DNA of 64,000 nt, taken from Brachypodium distachyon (lineage: Eukaryota > Streptophyta > Magnoliopsida > Poales > Poaceae). Made by a program: the position numbers and the translations under genes. The notes under the pieces were generated by a model. It saw only the letters and a program-made list of their open reading frames with translations. It was not told the DNA's origin and did no database searches. Location of the stretch: the NCBI RefSeq assembly GCF_000005505.3, contig NC_016131.3, forward strand, positions 72,581,855 through 72,645,854. The letters are read 5' to 3'. Shown here one piece after another: positions 1 to 30,866 of the stretch (position 1 is the first letter of the stretch; each line of letters opens with the position of its first letter).

Positions 1-2503
1 TATTGCGAGGCTGCAAAGTCAGAAACCTGCAGAATGAGCATGCTTGCAGAAGAGACAACTGTGAAACATAAAGTGCCAGATCTTACTACAGATGTGATCA
101 GGATTACAACATGCACTATTCAGACCATGTGTAAAGTAGGAACCTATGCAGCATCCAGTGGTGGAAGCCAGGTGGCTTTATTGACTGTATCATGGAAGGG
201 TGTAGTTTCCTTGCTGCAATTTGGCAAAGGACTGATAGAAGTACAAGTGAGTGTCGGTGATATAATTTCAACCCTTATCTCCCTTGTCATTGAATCTTTG
301 AGGGTTGCTGCGGAGACATGGTGTATGTCATTACATGAAGTCCTGGGTATCTCTGAAGCTAGAAGGTCATTCTTACCAATCAAGTTTTTCTTAATAAATG
401 CTGTACGGATTTGTTCTGTATATCCATCTGAAGCACTGACTATATACAAGGACTTAATCAGGTGTGTATTGGTGATATCATCAACAAGCATTTTATTCAG
501 CAAAGATCCCCTGTTGAAAGCAGCAAATGAGGCACTTGTTGAATTATTGGAGCCTAATTCCTTTCTTTTACTAGACACACTTATGAAGTCATCAGAAGTA
601 AGAACAGAGTTGAAATGCCAGCTTGTACAGTGTTTTTTAGAAAATGGAGAAGCTAATAGTCTGGCTCAAATCGGGCAGGATGATCAGAGGGAGAGAAATT
701 TGGCTCAATTGGGTTGCATCTTTTCTGTGGATCCTGATGTTGATGGCAGAAACAGAGCACTTTTACTTGCTGAAGTTATTGTGTTTTTGCACTTCCTCAA
801 TGTTTCCTCTTGTTTAACAGAAGAGGTGGTCATTGAATTATCTAAAAAGCTAGGAGTTCTCCTTGACATCTTAACATTGGAAGATGTCTACTCATATGTC
901 CTTGGCTGCCAAATTCCAACATTATATGTTGCCGACCATCCTCCTGTGGTTGTCTGGCAGCCTGTGTATACTTGTCTCATACAAGCCCTGAAGACTCTGA
1001 TGATTGTTGCTGCTTCTTCAAGTGTTGCTTGGAATGAGTTGCAAACCTTCTTACTCGAGAGCCTTTTCCATCCCCATTTCCTTTGCATGGAAACTGTAAC
1101 AGAGCTATGGTGTTTCTTTGTGCGCTCTGCTGAAAATGAAACATCGACTTATTTAATTAATCAACTATTTCTTCTGTTAAAGACTGTAGCTTCAACAGAG
1201 AAAGTCCTTGCACCTCTCAGTGCATTGCGGAAGGTTGCATGTGCATTCTGTATCATCTTGAGCTATGCATCATGTGCAACTGTTGATCATATTTATGCCT
1301 CTGTGCTGAATGATAACTCTTCAAAGTCATCGATCCTGCATTTAGCATTGTTGATGGAAGGATTTCCTTTTGATTCATTATCTGATGGTATAAAGGCGCA
1401 AGCTGTGAAGAAACTGTTTACTTCTTTTGCGGGGTATCTACAGAGCTACTTGATGAATCATGGCGCAATTGATTTGGCAACTTCTGGATCTGGTGTAATA
1501 GGTCTTCCTGTGCATGCTCTAGCCTCTGCATTGCAACGATGGTAAGTCCTTTCTCCCGTAGTATTAACAAGTCTGATGCCAGGATGCTGCTTTTATGCTC
1601 TTCTTGCTTTTGTGCAGCGAAATAAACGACTCTAATACCATAGATGGGAAGAGTATTACCACTATGTTTAAGTTCAGCAGCTCCCTCATTCATCTGTATA
1701 GAACTGCACCTGACAGCAGTAAGAATCACCTTGCCTTGCACATTAGTTCCATATTGGATATTATCTCAAACATGAGGCATCTCTGTGCATTCTATCAGAT
1801 GGAGAAGTTAACTGTAGAGTTGCAAACCTTTTTCATGTCTAGTTCTGATAATTCAAAGGCAGTGCTATCTCAGTGCAAACCATCGATAGCTTCTTTTATG
1901 GCGGTTCTTGGTCACTTGAGCTGTACTGGAGACAACTCTAATGCACTTTGCTCTGCAATGTCGGATTTATACCATCTTTTGCTGAGGGAACGACACTGGG
2001 CACTCATTCACCTTGTAATGGACTCCTTTGGGTACTTTGCTGCCCGCACATCTTTTACGCAGCTCTGGAGATTCATTCCTGGAGATGCTGCCCTTTCATA
2101 TAACACAAGCACAGGGGTGGACATTGATGAGAACGGATTCATGCTGCAGCTGAGAGCTTTTCTTCAGAAAGAGGGTGTGCGCACCAACAAATGGTCTGAA
2201 GTGCAGATCAGTTTGCTAATATCTGAGGGAAGAGTGCTGAAGAAGCTGATTGAAACATTTTTGGAAATTCCAATAGCTCTAGAGCCTGAGAAAGCTATGA
2301 TTGAAAAGGATGCCAACACAAAGAAGAGGAAGATGCCAGATGGAATCTGCGAAGGGATGGCGCTCCTACAAAACGGCATCAAGGTCATGCGAAGCGCTCT
2401 CGGTGGAACAGACTCTGCGGAGCTCAGGGACAGGTTTGCTGCACACTTGTCACGCCTCGAGGACACAGTTTCTCAGATTTCTAGCTTCTCTGAACAAACC
2501 TGA
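1..2503 (+). CDS. C-terminal part of a large helical-repeat protein, probably FLIP/MEICA1 (FIGL1-interacting, DUF4487)
   Basis: The reading frame is already open at base 1, so the gene starts outside the window. Exons are 1..1541 and 1618..2503, joined by a GT-AG intron (donor GTAAGT, acceptor TGTGCAG), giving 808 residues and a TGA stop. The protein is leucine-rich and all-helical with no signal peptide, membrane segment or catalytic motif. A conserved-looking block SWKGVVSLLQ lies about 60 residues into the visible part. Size, helical solenoid character and the two-exon 3' end suggest the plant homologue of human FIRRM/C1orf112: FLIP in Arabidopsis and MEICA1 in rice. That family binds the AAA-ATPase FIGL1 and limits meiotic crossovers. 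The identification is from memory of the family, not from a diagnostic motif; another ARM-like scaffold protein is possible. The gene converges on PIR. Confidence 0.55.
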
Positions 2504-3570
2504 TACTCTTCAGATGGCAGCATACCAATTACTGCCGCACTGTAAAAAATTATGGTACCAATGTGATTGACAATCAGGATGGACAATCAACTAATTGCTG
2601 ACTGTAGGTCGAAAAACAAAGCTAGTTGTTCGCTTCATACTAATTGACAATCAGGATGGACAATCAACTAATCAGGATGTTGGAAGTAATTAAGGACACG
2701 GCAAATTCGGTTGCAAGCAAATGGACATGAGGTGTTCCTCCAAATGTATTACTACCACAACATTGATGTACTTTGATAATTCACACTTCCTGTCTACCAG
2801 AACCAGTACACTGAAGAATACCTGGTCAGACTTTGGAATACCAGAACTTCAGAAAGCCGAAGTGCAAGGGCATGGTTACTTCTGGCGGCCCATGAAATGC
2901 TGATACATTGCTGTCACTTGATTGATCCCAGTGAATTATGGTTTCCCATCTTGCTTTAGCATGGACGCTTTATGGGTTTTGTGTTAGTTCTTACTTAAAG
3001 AACTACAGAAGTCTTGTAGTATACGTACTACTCTCATGAAGCATTGGTGTCCTTGCTGTTTTCCTGAGCAAGTTGAACGTTCTGATCCCAGATGCAGATT
3101 AGTTCGTTACATGCGATATTAAAGAAAGGTTCATCCTTGCATGACAAAATTTGTTGAACTTTACATCTAATTTGCCAAGCAAGCAGCAATAGGTTTGTAA
3201 GAAGAGCATCTCCAACCACCATATATACTCGGGAAATGCTAAAGCCTCCCAAACGTATGCTGCTAAGGGTCGAAGCAAAAATAGGTAGCAGTGATATCAT
3301 TTAGATATACCTTAGCACTTGGTATTTTAGATGCTAAATCTCTAAGCACATCGTAGCAGCAACAAATTGGTCAGTCTTTTGGCAACAAGATAAAATGGTA
3401 GGCACACAGCAAGTTAGCTATACCTATTTGAAATGTCAAAGCCTAATTTGGATATGCAAGAAGAGTTGTTACATTATTCAAGTTCATGGGTTCGCCGCTA
3501 CAATTACATGATATATACAACAGGTTCACAAAACCACTATCCCTTAAAAAGGAATACATCAGTTTCATAG
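2504..3570. other. Convergent 3' intergenic region between the FLIP-like gene and PIR
   Basis: About 1.07 kb separates the two stop codons. It must contain both 3' UTRs. I see no coding exon here: the open frames are short and lack splice logic. The only structured element is a 30-bp direct repeat just after the first stop codon. Confidence 0.6.
2566..2672 (+). repeat. 30-bp perfect direct repeat, two copies 77 bp apart
   Basis: Copies lie at 2566-2595 and 2643-2672, both beginning ATTGACAATCAGG and ending CAACTAAT. They are identical by eye and sit in the probable 3' UTR of the FLIP-like gene. Confidence 0.8.
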
Positions 3571-22326
<18,756 letters not shown>

Positions 22327-22879
22327 GTCGCCGGCGGGCGGCGACGCCGGAGAAGGAGGTGGTGGCGGAGTTGTTGGGAGCGGGAGCGAGGGGAGTTCGT
22401 GCAGGAGGACAGGAGATGCACCAACTCGTAGTAGTACTACCGTCCCCCGTGAGCTGTGAGGACTGTACGCTGTGGCCTGTGGGCTGTGGGGACGGACGGT
22501 CGGACGGTGGGTGAAATGGAGGAGACGTGGAGTGTACTCGAAGTGAAATGGGGACGACGCCGTTTTACCGAGTGATTCTCCGGCGTGTGTTGGAGTGGAC
22601 TGGGCCCACGAGCCCAGTTTGAGGGGAGGCACAAGACAGCCCATACTAGAATAGGCCTGCATGCATGGAAGCCTGGACGGCGCGATTTATCAAAGAGCTC
22701 GGCAATGTTCTCAAAAAAAGAAAAAAAACTTGGCTCTTTCTCTCTTCTCCCGGAAGATGCATGTGTAGAAAAACCCTGGCCATCGCTTTTGGTGAACCAT
22801 TTACTCCGGTGGCGGATCAAGGATTTGAACAATGAGAGGCCATGCTTAACATTTATTAAAAAAACACATCGAAACAGTG

Positions 22880-22967
22880 TCAGGGTATGTATTTACACGC
22901 TTTTTAGGTATAGATACATCCATATTTGTACAAATTTGAGTCACTTAATATGAGACGGAGGAAATAG
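22880..22967. mobile_element. Degenerate Stowaway MITE remnant
   Basis: The right half reads like other copies in the window (GTATAGATACATCCATATTTG and AATATGAGACGGAGGAAATA). The left terminus has been lost, so no target duplication can be given. Confidence 0.55.
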
Positions 22968-23069
22968 TAGTTTACAAGGTCATTCACCATTTTGATTTTG
23001 ATGGCTCTCCTCGTCTCATTTTTTTCACCAAGTGGAACTGCAATTATTTTTAAATGAGTTCGGCTCATA

Positions 23070-23135
23070 CTCCCTGCGTCACATATTAAGTGTCGAAATA
23101 TTTCATGTATCTAAATCTTAATAGGACGGAGGGAG
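23070..23135. mobile_element. Short Stowaway MITE (66 bp, internally deleted)
   Basis: Termini CTCCCTGCGTCACATATTAA and AGGACGGAGGGAG with TA on each side (23068-23069 and 23136-23137). It is about half the usual length, so it is probably an internal deletion derivative. Confidence 0.75.
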
Positions 23136-23392
23136 TACTTTCTTGTGCGTGTAACCCGCCTTCAACGTCAGGATATATACATGCCTCGTTGCTACAGCTC
23201 ACGAATGTATATATACGGTTCTTTCTTAATCAAGGTACTCCGGAAGTAACAGATCAATCCCTTTAAATGGCGGCGCGTGAACGTGATTATATACTCATAT
23301 ACTCCAAAGATTCCAAGTCGTCCGGAGTTACAAATAAAGCACGTATTCCCCTTCCACTTGTCATTTATGTGTTCCTTCCAAGTAAAGCAAGT

Positions 23393-24582
23393 TTTTTTTT
23401 TAGAACAGAGGATATACCTCCGGCTTCATTAAAGGAAACCACGAGTGTCTTACATAAATATCCCAATAAAACAGTGCTGGAAATAACTCTGGATACAACA
23501 GACAACTCAGCATTTAGAACAGCTGCAGAGCCCGTTTCTCCCACCATGAACAGCCCCCTAATGAAGCAAATTCAAACTACCTCAGACAACAGCTAAAAAC
23601 CAGAGATAGCTAAGGCATGAATCCATTGCATGGCATCTCCTATCGCCATCCGAGAGCTTATGTTCTCAGATGAAGCGACACCGGAGCCCAAGCCCAGCCC
23701 AACAAGCGATGAAAGACTTGCCGAGACTCGCCACAGCTGCCGCGAGCCGCCCTGGAGCACCTCCTTCAAATCGTTACCTCCTTCAAATCCTTTTTCTGCA
23801 GACCAGCCTAGTAATCAATGGTTGAGCAAATAACAAACATGACAGCAGACGGATCATTCGGCCATTTGTTCCGAAAACAGGCGTCGTTACGTGTTTTCCA
23901 AATGATACAAAGTATAGCCGCCACCCCAACTGAAATCAGCCTGCGCACACGCCCAATGAATTGCAACAACCAAGTATCGAACAGATCCTGTACTGAGCAA
24001 GGTGTTCGTACGAAGTTAAAGCAAACCTGAGCGACAAGCCAAATGAAACGAGCTAACGAGCAATGGAAGAATAAATGATCAATAGTGTCTTTTCTGGCAC
24101 AGAAAGGACATAGATCACTCCCCTTCCCCCTCTTTGTTTAAGCACATCCCTAGTCAATATACTCTCCTTGCTAACAAGCCAAAGAAAGACCTTAATCTTT
24201 AAAAGGATTTTAATTTTCCATAAGAAGCTATAAGGAAAAGAAACCTGTGCTCTCTTCAGCGACCTACATAAAGAGCCAACTGAAAAAGTGCCACGGGCCT
24301 CCAATTTCGAAAACAACTTATCTTTTCTGTCAGTCAGAGAAACTAGACTACAGCTACTCTTAAGGGACTCCCACTGTTTGAGATTGTTACCCACCAACGT
24401 GTGTCTAAATCTAATAACATCCCATCCTTCGGTGAACACTCTATGTACAGAAATATTAGTACTAAAGGTAAGATTAAACAATCTGGGAAACTGAATGGCA
24501 AAAGGTTTACCTCCCCACCGATCATCCTCCCAAAATCTGGTTTTCTTTCCATTACCAACTATTCTGTACTGTACTAATAACA
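23393..24582 (-). mobile_element. 5'-truncated LINE (L1-type) with 17-bp target duplication
   Basis: A perfect 17-bp duplication TTCCAAGTAAAGCAAGT flanks the insert (23376-23392 and 24583-24599). The left end starts with a T run, the poly(A) tail of a minus-strand element. Inside, a minus-strand open frame near 24555-24100 encodes the LINE ORF2 C terminus: VGNGKKTRFWEDDRWGGKP and then FLWKIKILLKIKVFLWLVSK, the zinc-binding RVT region that follows plant LINE reverse transcriptases. The reverse transcriptase core is absent. Length is 1190 bp. Later frame breaks show it is dead. Confidence 0.92.
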
Positions 24583-25148
24583 TTCCAAGTAAAGCAAGTA
24601 ACACCAAAAAAGAAGGCGTCGACAGTTGAAGAACGCTTCTACTGACACAGTGACACTCTGGCCTGTCGACACGCAGCTAGCGACACCGGTCTAGACGTTT
24701 GATTGCACGGACGGACTCGCTGCAATCTGCATCGCAAAACGCAGAGGCCGAGCCGGGACCGGGGCTGTACCTGCAAGGCGGTAACTGCAAGCGATGCAGA
24801 TCCAGGTGCCGGTGCGTGCGTGCGTACCTATCCCGGCCGCCGCACAGACTAGCTAGGTGCTCTTAAAACGCGCCCGACGCGAGAAACGGTCCAGATCACG
24901 CACGATTCTGTACTGTACTTGAAGCGTAGTCGTGTAGTACTCCACTAAAATGTTTACGTACCAGGCTGCTGGCATTTGACACAGTACTAAGATGTTGGCT
25001 TCGGCGTAATAAAAGGCCCATTTTGGCTGGCACCACACAGACACGCGACAGCCATCGTGCTCCATGCAGACTCGCTGTGTCCTTTAGATCATTCTAGGCA
25101 ACGTTGCCTTCAAGTTCACAAAATCCTTTGGTGCATGGACACGATTGC

Positions 25149-25156
25149 ATATATAC
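25149..25156 (+). promoter_or_regulatory. Probable TATA box of the ankyrin gene
   Basis: ATATATAC lies about 110 bp before the first in-frame ATG at 25267, which allows a short leader. A second TATATA at 25235-25240 would put transcription start after that ATG and would then favour the internal ATG at 25342. Confidence 0.4.
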
Positions 25157-25266
25157 CGAAGAAAAATTTAGGCTCATATCCGGCGTGTAGCCGGAGGCAA
25201 AGAATAATCCTTCTCACTGGGATATTGTGAAGCATATATACATCTCACACGTTGCAACCGCTATAT

Positions 25267-28200
25267 ATGTCTGCAGACGATAAGAAATGTTTGCTAATCG
25301 AGAATAGGCATACACACAAGCACGTACAGCCACCAGTGCCAATGGCATCGGACACCAGAAACACAAATCAACCTTCCAACCCGCTCATGGTGGCCAATGC
25401 GGCGGCGGTGCAGCTGCATCCAGAGCTGCTAATGGCCGCCAAGCGCGGGGACTATAGCAGGCTAGACGATCTCATGAGCAAGGACGATGGTGGATTGACG
25501 CCCCGCCATGTCACCCTCGACATCGACATCGAGGACGCCGACGATGAGCAGCAGCACTACGTGCCGGCGGCCGATTCGGTCCTCCACGCCGTCGCGTCCG
25601 GCGGGGACGGCGAGGAGTTCTTGCTGAGCTCGACGGTGGTCTGCCGGAAGGCTGAGCACCTCTTGGGCATGCGCAATGCAATGGGTGACACGCCCTTGCA
25701 CTGCGCTGCTAGGGCCGGGAGCGTCAAGATGGTCTCCCATCTCATCGACCAAGCTCGGCGCGGCGGCGACAATGGCACGGCAAGGCTGCAAGCGGCGCTG
25801 AGGAAGCAGAATAATCAAGGGGAGACAGTCCTCCATGAGGCGCTCCGCTGGGCCGATGAGAAGATGGTCCAGCTGCTGGTGTCGGCGGACCCGGAGCTGG
25901 CTCGTTTTCCGCGCGCCAACGGCGGCACCTCGCCGTTGTACCTCGCCATCTTGCTGGGACGTGATGACATTGCGGAGCAGCTGTACCAAAGGGACAACCA
26001 ACTATCTTACGCTGGACCAGATGGCCAGAACGCTCTGCATGCTGCGGTTCTAAGGAGCGAAAGTAAGAGTCCTTCTATTTTCTACTTCTTCTGTCGTAAG
26101 CACCGTATTGGACTTCTTTTGTTTCTTCGAAAAAGAGGACATTTTTAAGTCTCAAATAGCGAACATATCTCAATTATTACAACTCAAAATGACAACAAGC
26201 TAGGAAACCCTCCTAACCTATTGCCCTCGTGCCACTTCACAGCAGCAACAACGGTGATAGTAACAACCACATCAGACATCGCTGCATTGCCCAAATCATC
26301 GCCAACAGTGGCTCCGCCTCCATGATTAAGGACCACCGCACCGCATCGTCTTCAACACCATAGTGTATAATCGCAGCAGCTGCAAACACCACCACCTCCA
26401 TGGCAGCCGTATTAGACCTGTAGCATAACATTATATTTCTTGATAAAATGCCAACACTATGCTCATGCCTCCACAATCTCCTTCTGGAAACCTAGTCAGA
26501 AGACAGTAAGGAGAATAACACTTATCTGCTGATATGTGCGTTGACCTCATTAAAAATCTCACGATGAGAAAATACTATGGGAAAAACTCGACTACAGGAA
26601 AAAGTATGTAACATTCAAATGTGATTTGGTTTGATGAAGATCATGAATCTCACTATGAGGTAAGCAGCTCATGAATCTCAGATATGGTTTTCGAGGATCA
26701 GAGTTGACAAGGACATGGTGAAAAGATCGGCCAGGTTTTCACTTGCTCTACGTCATGTTAGCCTTGACATATATAGCTATTGTTCATCTGTGCAATGCAA
26801 GATTTGTTACCCTCATAGAGGACAGTTGGAGAGGGTTTGTCCACTCCAACAACCAGTAGATTCTAAAGTATGTGGTGTAGCAACTTTCTCAGCCAAAAAC
26901 ACTATTTTGTATCCGTAAAAAAAACACTATTTTGTAGTTAATTACATACGAAGCTATGATCGCTAAATGATTAGCTGACATGGCAACAAGCATCGATTTA
27001 ATAGATCCCCATGAGAGAACCTTATGCTGTTAATAGATCCCCAACTTTCGATTGAGTATCTCAATTATGCATGCTGTTGTATTTGGATTGACATTCATTT
27101 GTGCTCTTAATTAGCTGACCATGGAGTACCATGTAACTGTAGGGATGACAAAGAAGTTACTGGATTGGAACAAGGACCTTATCAAACACGGGGATCGATC
27201 AAGCGGAAGTACGCCTCTGCACTTTGCGGCATCATGGGATATCAAGAAAAGGGCCGGGCTAGAGAGTGATGTTAGCACAAGGGCCCAGCCATTATTAGAT
27301 GCTTCGCCTCTGCACTTTGCAGCATTATTGGATATCAGTGATATTAGCACAAGGGCAGAGCTACTGCTAGATGCTTACGAGTCTTCGGCATATCAGCCCG
27401 ACAAGACCGGATCGTTCCCCATACATGTGGCAGCTCTAGGGAACAACCTTGCTGTCGTCCGTGTGTTGCTGGAAAAGTGCCCCGGCTGTGTCCAACTACG
27501 AGATGCCCAGGGCAGGACACTCCTACACATTGCTGCCTCCAAAGACTACTGTCGTTTAGTTGGGCATATTATAAACCACCTTTTAGCTAAGGGCGTCCAG
27601 AGGTTTGCATCGACCGTGAATATGCAGGACAAGGAAGGCAACTCCGCAATACACTTTGCTGCCGCAAATGGGGCACCTGGGACCATCCGCCATCTCATTT
27701 GGAGAAAGGAAGTTGAGTTAAATCTACAAAATAACCAAGGCCGAACACCGCTGGATCTTGCACATAGCAGGACGCCCCCAGGGGTTTTCTTTGGATTGGT
27801 ATGTAATATTATTTTTTACAAGGATTATTATCTTCAGGTATGCATGTATGTGTACTGTGTTTTGGAATAAAAAATATTTTTTTACAGGATCCAAATAATA
27901 GGGTGTACAGGATGCTAATGGTTGCTGGTTCTAGATTTGGCGTTCGCCGACGTGGTGAGAAGGAGCCCCCTATACTAAATGAAGAGAAGGAGGCAGACAC
28001 AATCAGAGAGTCCACAACCATCGTTGGCGTTGTATCAGTGCTGATCCTAACGGTTTCATTTGCCGCCGCTTTCCAGTCACCTGGAGGATACAGCACGACG
28101 GATGACAAACGGGCAGGCACACCAGAACTCGCCAAGCTCTACTCCTTCCAGGCATTCGTCGTGGCAAATAACCTAGCGGCTCTGTGCTCCGGTATGGCCA

Positions 28201-28580
28201 CCGTCAGCCTCATGTACGCTGGAGTGAGCACCGTCGACATACGCACACGCGTGTGGGCCTTCGTCATATCCGTCTTCTTCCTCAAGAGCTCAGCCCGGTG
28301 CCTCGCTGGCGCGTTCGTGTTCGGCACATACGCTGTGCTGGCTCCTGTTGCCCACACAATTGCTTTCCTCACATGGCTGTTTTCCTTCTTCATTCTGGTT
28401 GACATTGCTTGGTTCACATATGCAGTATGCGCGGATCAGCTAGCGCTTCTTCGCAGGCTGGGTCTGAGAGCATGCTTGAGTTTCGTGTATTCCCTCGTGG
28501 CCGTCCCCCTCGTGCAGCTGTGGCCGTATGTCATCGTTGCTGGCTTGATCGCATATCTCAAGGTCCATGGGATACATTGA
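25267..28580 (+). CDS. Ankyrin-repeat membrane protein with C-terminal PGG domain (ACD6/ITN1-like), three exons
   Basis: Exons 25267-26062, 27143-27798 and 27888-28580 join in frame (acceptors CTGTAG and TTTACAG) into 714 residues. The first ATG is at 25267; ATG 25342 (MASDTRN) is an alternative start. Residues of about 45-480 hold ankyrin repeats, for example GDTPLHCAARAGSVKMVSHL, NNQGETVLHEALR and DKEGNSAIHFAAANG. The third exon encodes the PGG domain, TIVGVVSVLILTVSFAAAF followed by QSPGGY, and further hydrophobic segments, giving about four membrane spans near the C terminus. Plant ankyrin/PGG proteins such as ACD6 act at membranes in defence and stress signalling; which member this is cannot be said. 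Exon 2 contains a tandem partial duplication (about 27212-27376). The gene lies between the two copies of the segmental duplication. Confidence 0.9.
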
Positions 28581-29318
28581 TCCGCATGCAGACTACCCGG
28601 CCGGCCATCTTGATAAGCAGACCAAACCGATCAATTTAAGTTGTTTATCTGAATGGTACTTTTTCCAGTTCATTCGATAGTGATACCAACTGTTGTTTTC
28701 AAAATAGCATCTGTAAACTATGCTTTGATTGCTTAATACATCCAGCGAGAATTTCTTAATTTCTTCAACCCTAAATGAGAACAAAATGAAGTGTGGCTAT
28801 TGCTCATGAAAGTGGCCTTTTATAAGATAATGGTTGAGGACTTGTGGTAATGTACTGTTGGAGTATAGTGGTGAGAAAAAGGCAGGATTATGAAACATTG
28901 TCAACAGTTGACGTAAGGCGTAGGGACTAGGGAGTATACACAGTAGCATATACATTCACGATGAATCAGTTATGATAATGGTGCCATGGAAAGAAGTATG
29001 TGCATGTTTGGTTGCAGCTATCTGTGTTATGGGCTTCAGAGGGAAGAGGATGTTTTGGGTAGGCACAACAGTATATACTCCTTATTGATCAGTGATGACA
29101 CAAACATCAGTTATTCATGGATATATCAGTAAAATGTGAGAATCTCCCCCCGAAGATGGGACTAAATACATATGGATGAAAAGTGGCATAGTTATCAGTC
29201 ATTTGCAAGGACATCATTTGAGGACAATAATTTCCCAAACAAAAGGGGACCAAATATGTATGGTAAAAAAAGAGAGATTGTTCAGGATGCAATAACAAAG
29301 AAAATAGCATTTACATAC

Positions 29319-30866
29319 CAGCTGGTTGATTGCTTTTGTATCTTCTCCTAATGATATGCGATAAGCAGCAACATCACTGTACTCTGCATATTAAAAGTGC
29401 AAGTTTTGGATTACAATGGGTAACTACAAGTAACACAATATTAATTGAGAATGAAGTTTGTTGTTGGATAGTTCAACAAAAAATTTCTGGGAGCAGCAAA
29501 ACAAGGAAACTGAAATACAAGAATTGCAACGTGATGGGTAGATGTTTTCATGTCTTGAGGTTCTTGTTGTGGGAGCCATCAGCACAAACTGTGGTCGCAC
29601 ATATGGCTGAGTTGGGGGCCTAGGTCACCACTCAAAATCTTAAATAGCAAGAGAATTTATTTGTATCTTAAAGAAAAATACTCAAATTTCATTGAATTTA
29701 TACAAGACATGTCCCCACTCAAACAATTCGCACCCACTAAGAATAATTTCTGGGTCCCTCCCTTGTCAGCACAACAATTCTGCGTAATAATGTACTTCAA
29801 AGCATCAACGATATGAAAACATTATCATGTTAAGTCGTTCACATACCAATATGACTATTAGTTGCATATCTTTCACTTGAAAGGAGCACAGCTAATCCCT
29901 GCACATCTGGCTGCTCGTCTGAAATTTAAAATATAAACGTTAATATAAAGCTCGGAATCAAACAGAACAGGAAATAGTTTGCTACAGAGGGATCATAACT
30001 ATGCAAGGATCTGAAATTCACACCCCTCAAGAAAACATGCCTGCCTATATCATGTGAACATACAACAGACTGCCTAACCTAAGTCAACATGATCATTATA
30101 CCCAGCTTCCAATAGCTCTGGAGAACCTCCAAACTGGACTTCTACATAACAGTATTACCACAATGTAACTATTTAAGCCCCGCAAACCTGAGGCTCCATA
30201 TTTTCCTGCTATCTAGATCATATGAAAATAAATAGTCGACGGCCCTACATTCCAACTTATTAACAGTGCACATGAAGGAAAGTAGGAGACCGAGACAATA
30301 CACGTTCTACCTTCGAAATCGAAGTAGTATTAAGCACACCTGGCCAAAATTGAAGGGCGCCCGACAGCAGACAGACCACAACTCAACGCATCCACGGAAT
30401 GATTGAAGTTAAGAAAGTATGGCAATGCACACTCTGACGCTCCTCTAGGGGTTTAAATCGACCGCATCAATGAAAAGCTGAAAAGCCATCCGTCCCGTGG
30501 AATTCAACCCGGACTAGCGCGAAGCCAAATGCAACACCGAAAACCCTACATCCGCACTTCTCCTCCTGGGGTACTGAGCTTCGACCACAGGCGGCACAGC
30601 GAGCACTTAAGCTACCCGGCGACAATTCGCGGCGCCACTCGAGCAAGCACGGGCAGCGGAAAGCAACTCCCCACAGCACCACGGCTAGGGGGATAGCGCG
30701 CGAGCACCCGCGTTCCCCGCGTAGGCGCTTCTCCGAGTATAAGTCCGAGCAGATCGGGCGCGAACTGCTGGGAAGAGAGGAGGGGAGAGGGGGGGACGGA
30801 GTAAGGGGTTACCTCGAGGGAGAAGGTGGAGAGGGCGGCGATGGCCTCCTCGACGGGGATGGCCAT
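29319..30866 (-). pseudogene. PIR 5' pseudo-copy (exons 1-3), frame-shifted
   Basis: Exon-equivalents are 30866-30813 (identical to PIR exon 1, 18 codons), 29918-29847 and 29383-29319. The second has lost one base at its first position (72 instead of 73 nt), so spliced translation leaves the PIR frame directly after SFSLE-like FSLE and meets TAG nine codons later. Exon 3 keeps its length with one Leu-to-Ile change. Splice sites all look usable, and the region upstream of exon 1 is duplicated too, so transcription is possible. Nothing corresponding to exons 4-30 is present. It came from the segmental duplication rather than retroposition, since the introns are kept. Confidence 0.9.

Larger units (their letters stand above)
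22327..23392. other. PIR upstream region and spacer
   Basis: The first 400 bp upstream of the PIR start codon are shared with copy B and presumably include the PIR promoter and leader. The remainder holds two Stowaway remnants and no coding exon that I can support. Confidence 0.5.

Noticed and set aside
25252..25266. Extension of the ankyrin protein upstream to 25252
   Set aside because: It would need a TTG start; the first ATG in frame is at 25267.
25462..26001. 179-codon minus-strand frame
   Set aside because: Antisense shadow of the ankyrin gene's first exon.
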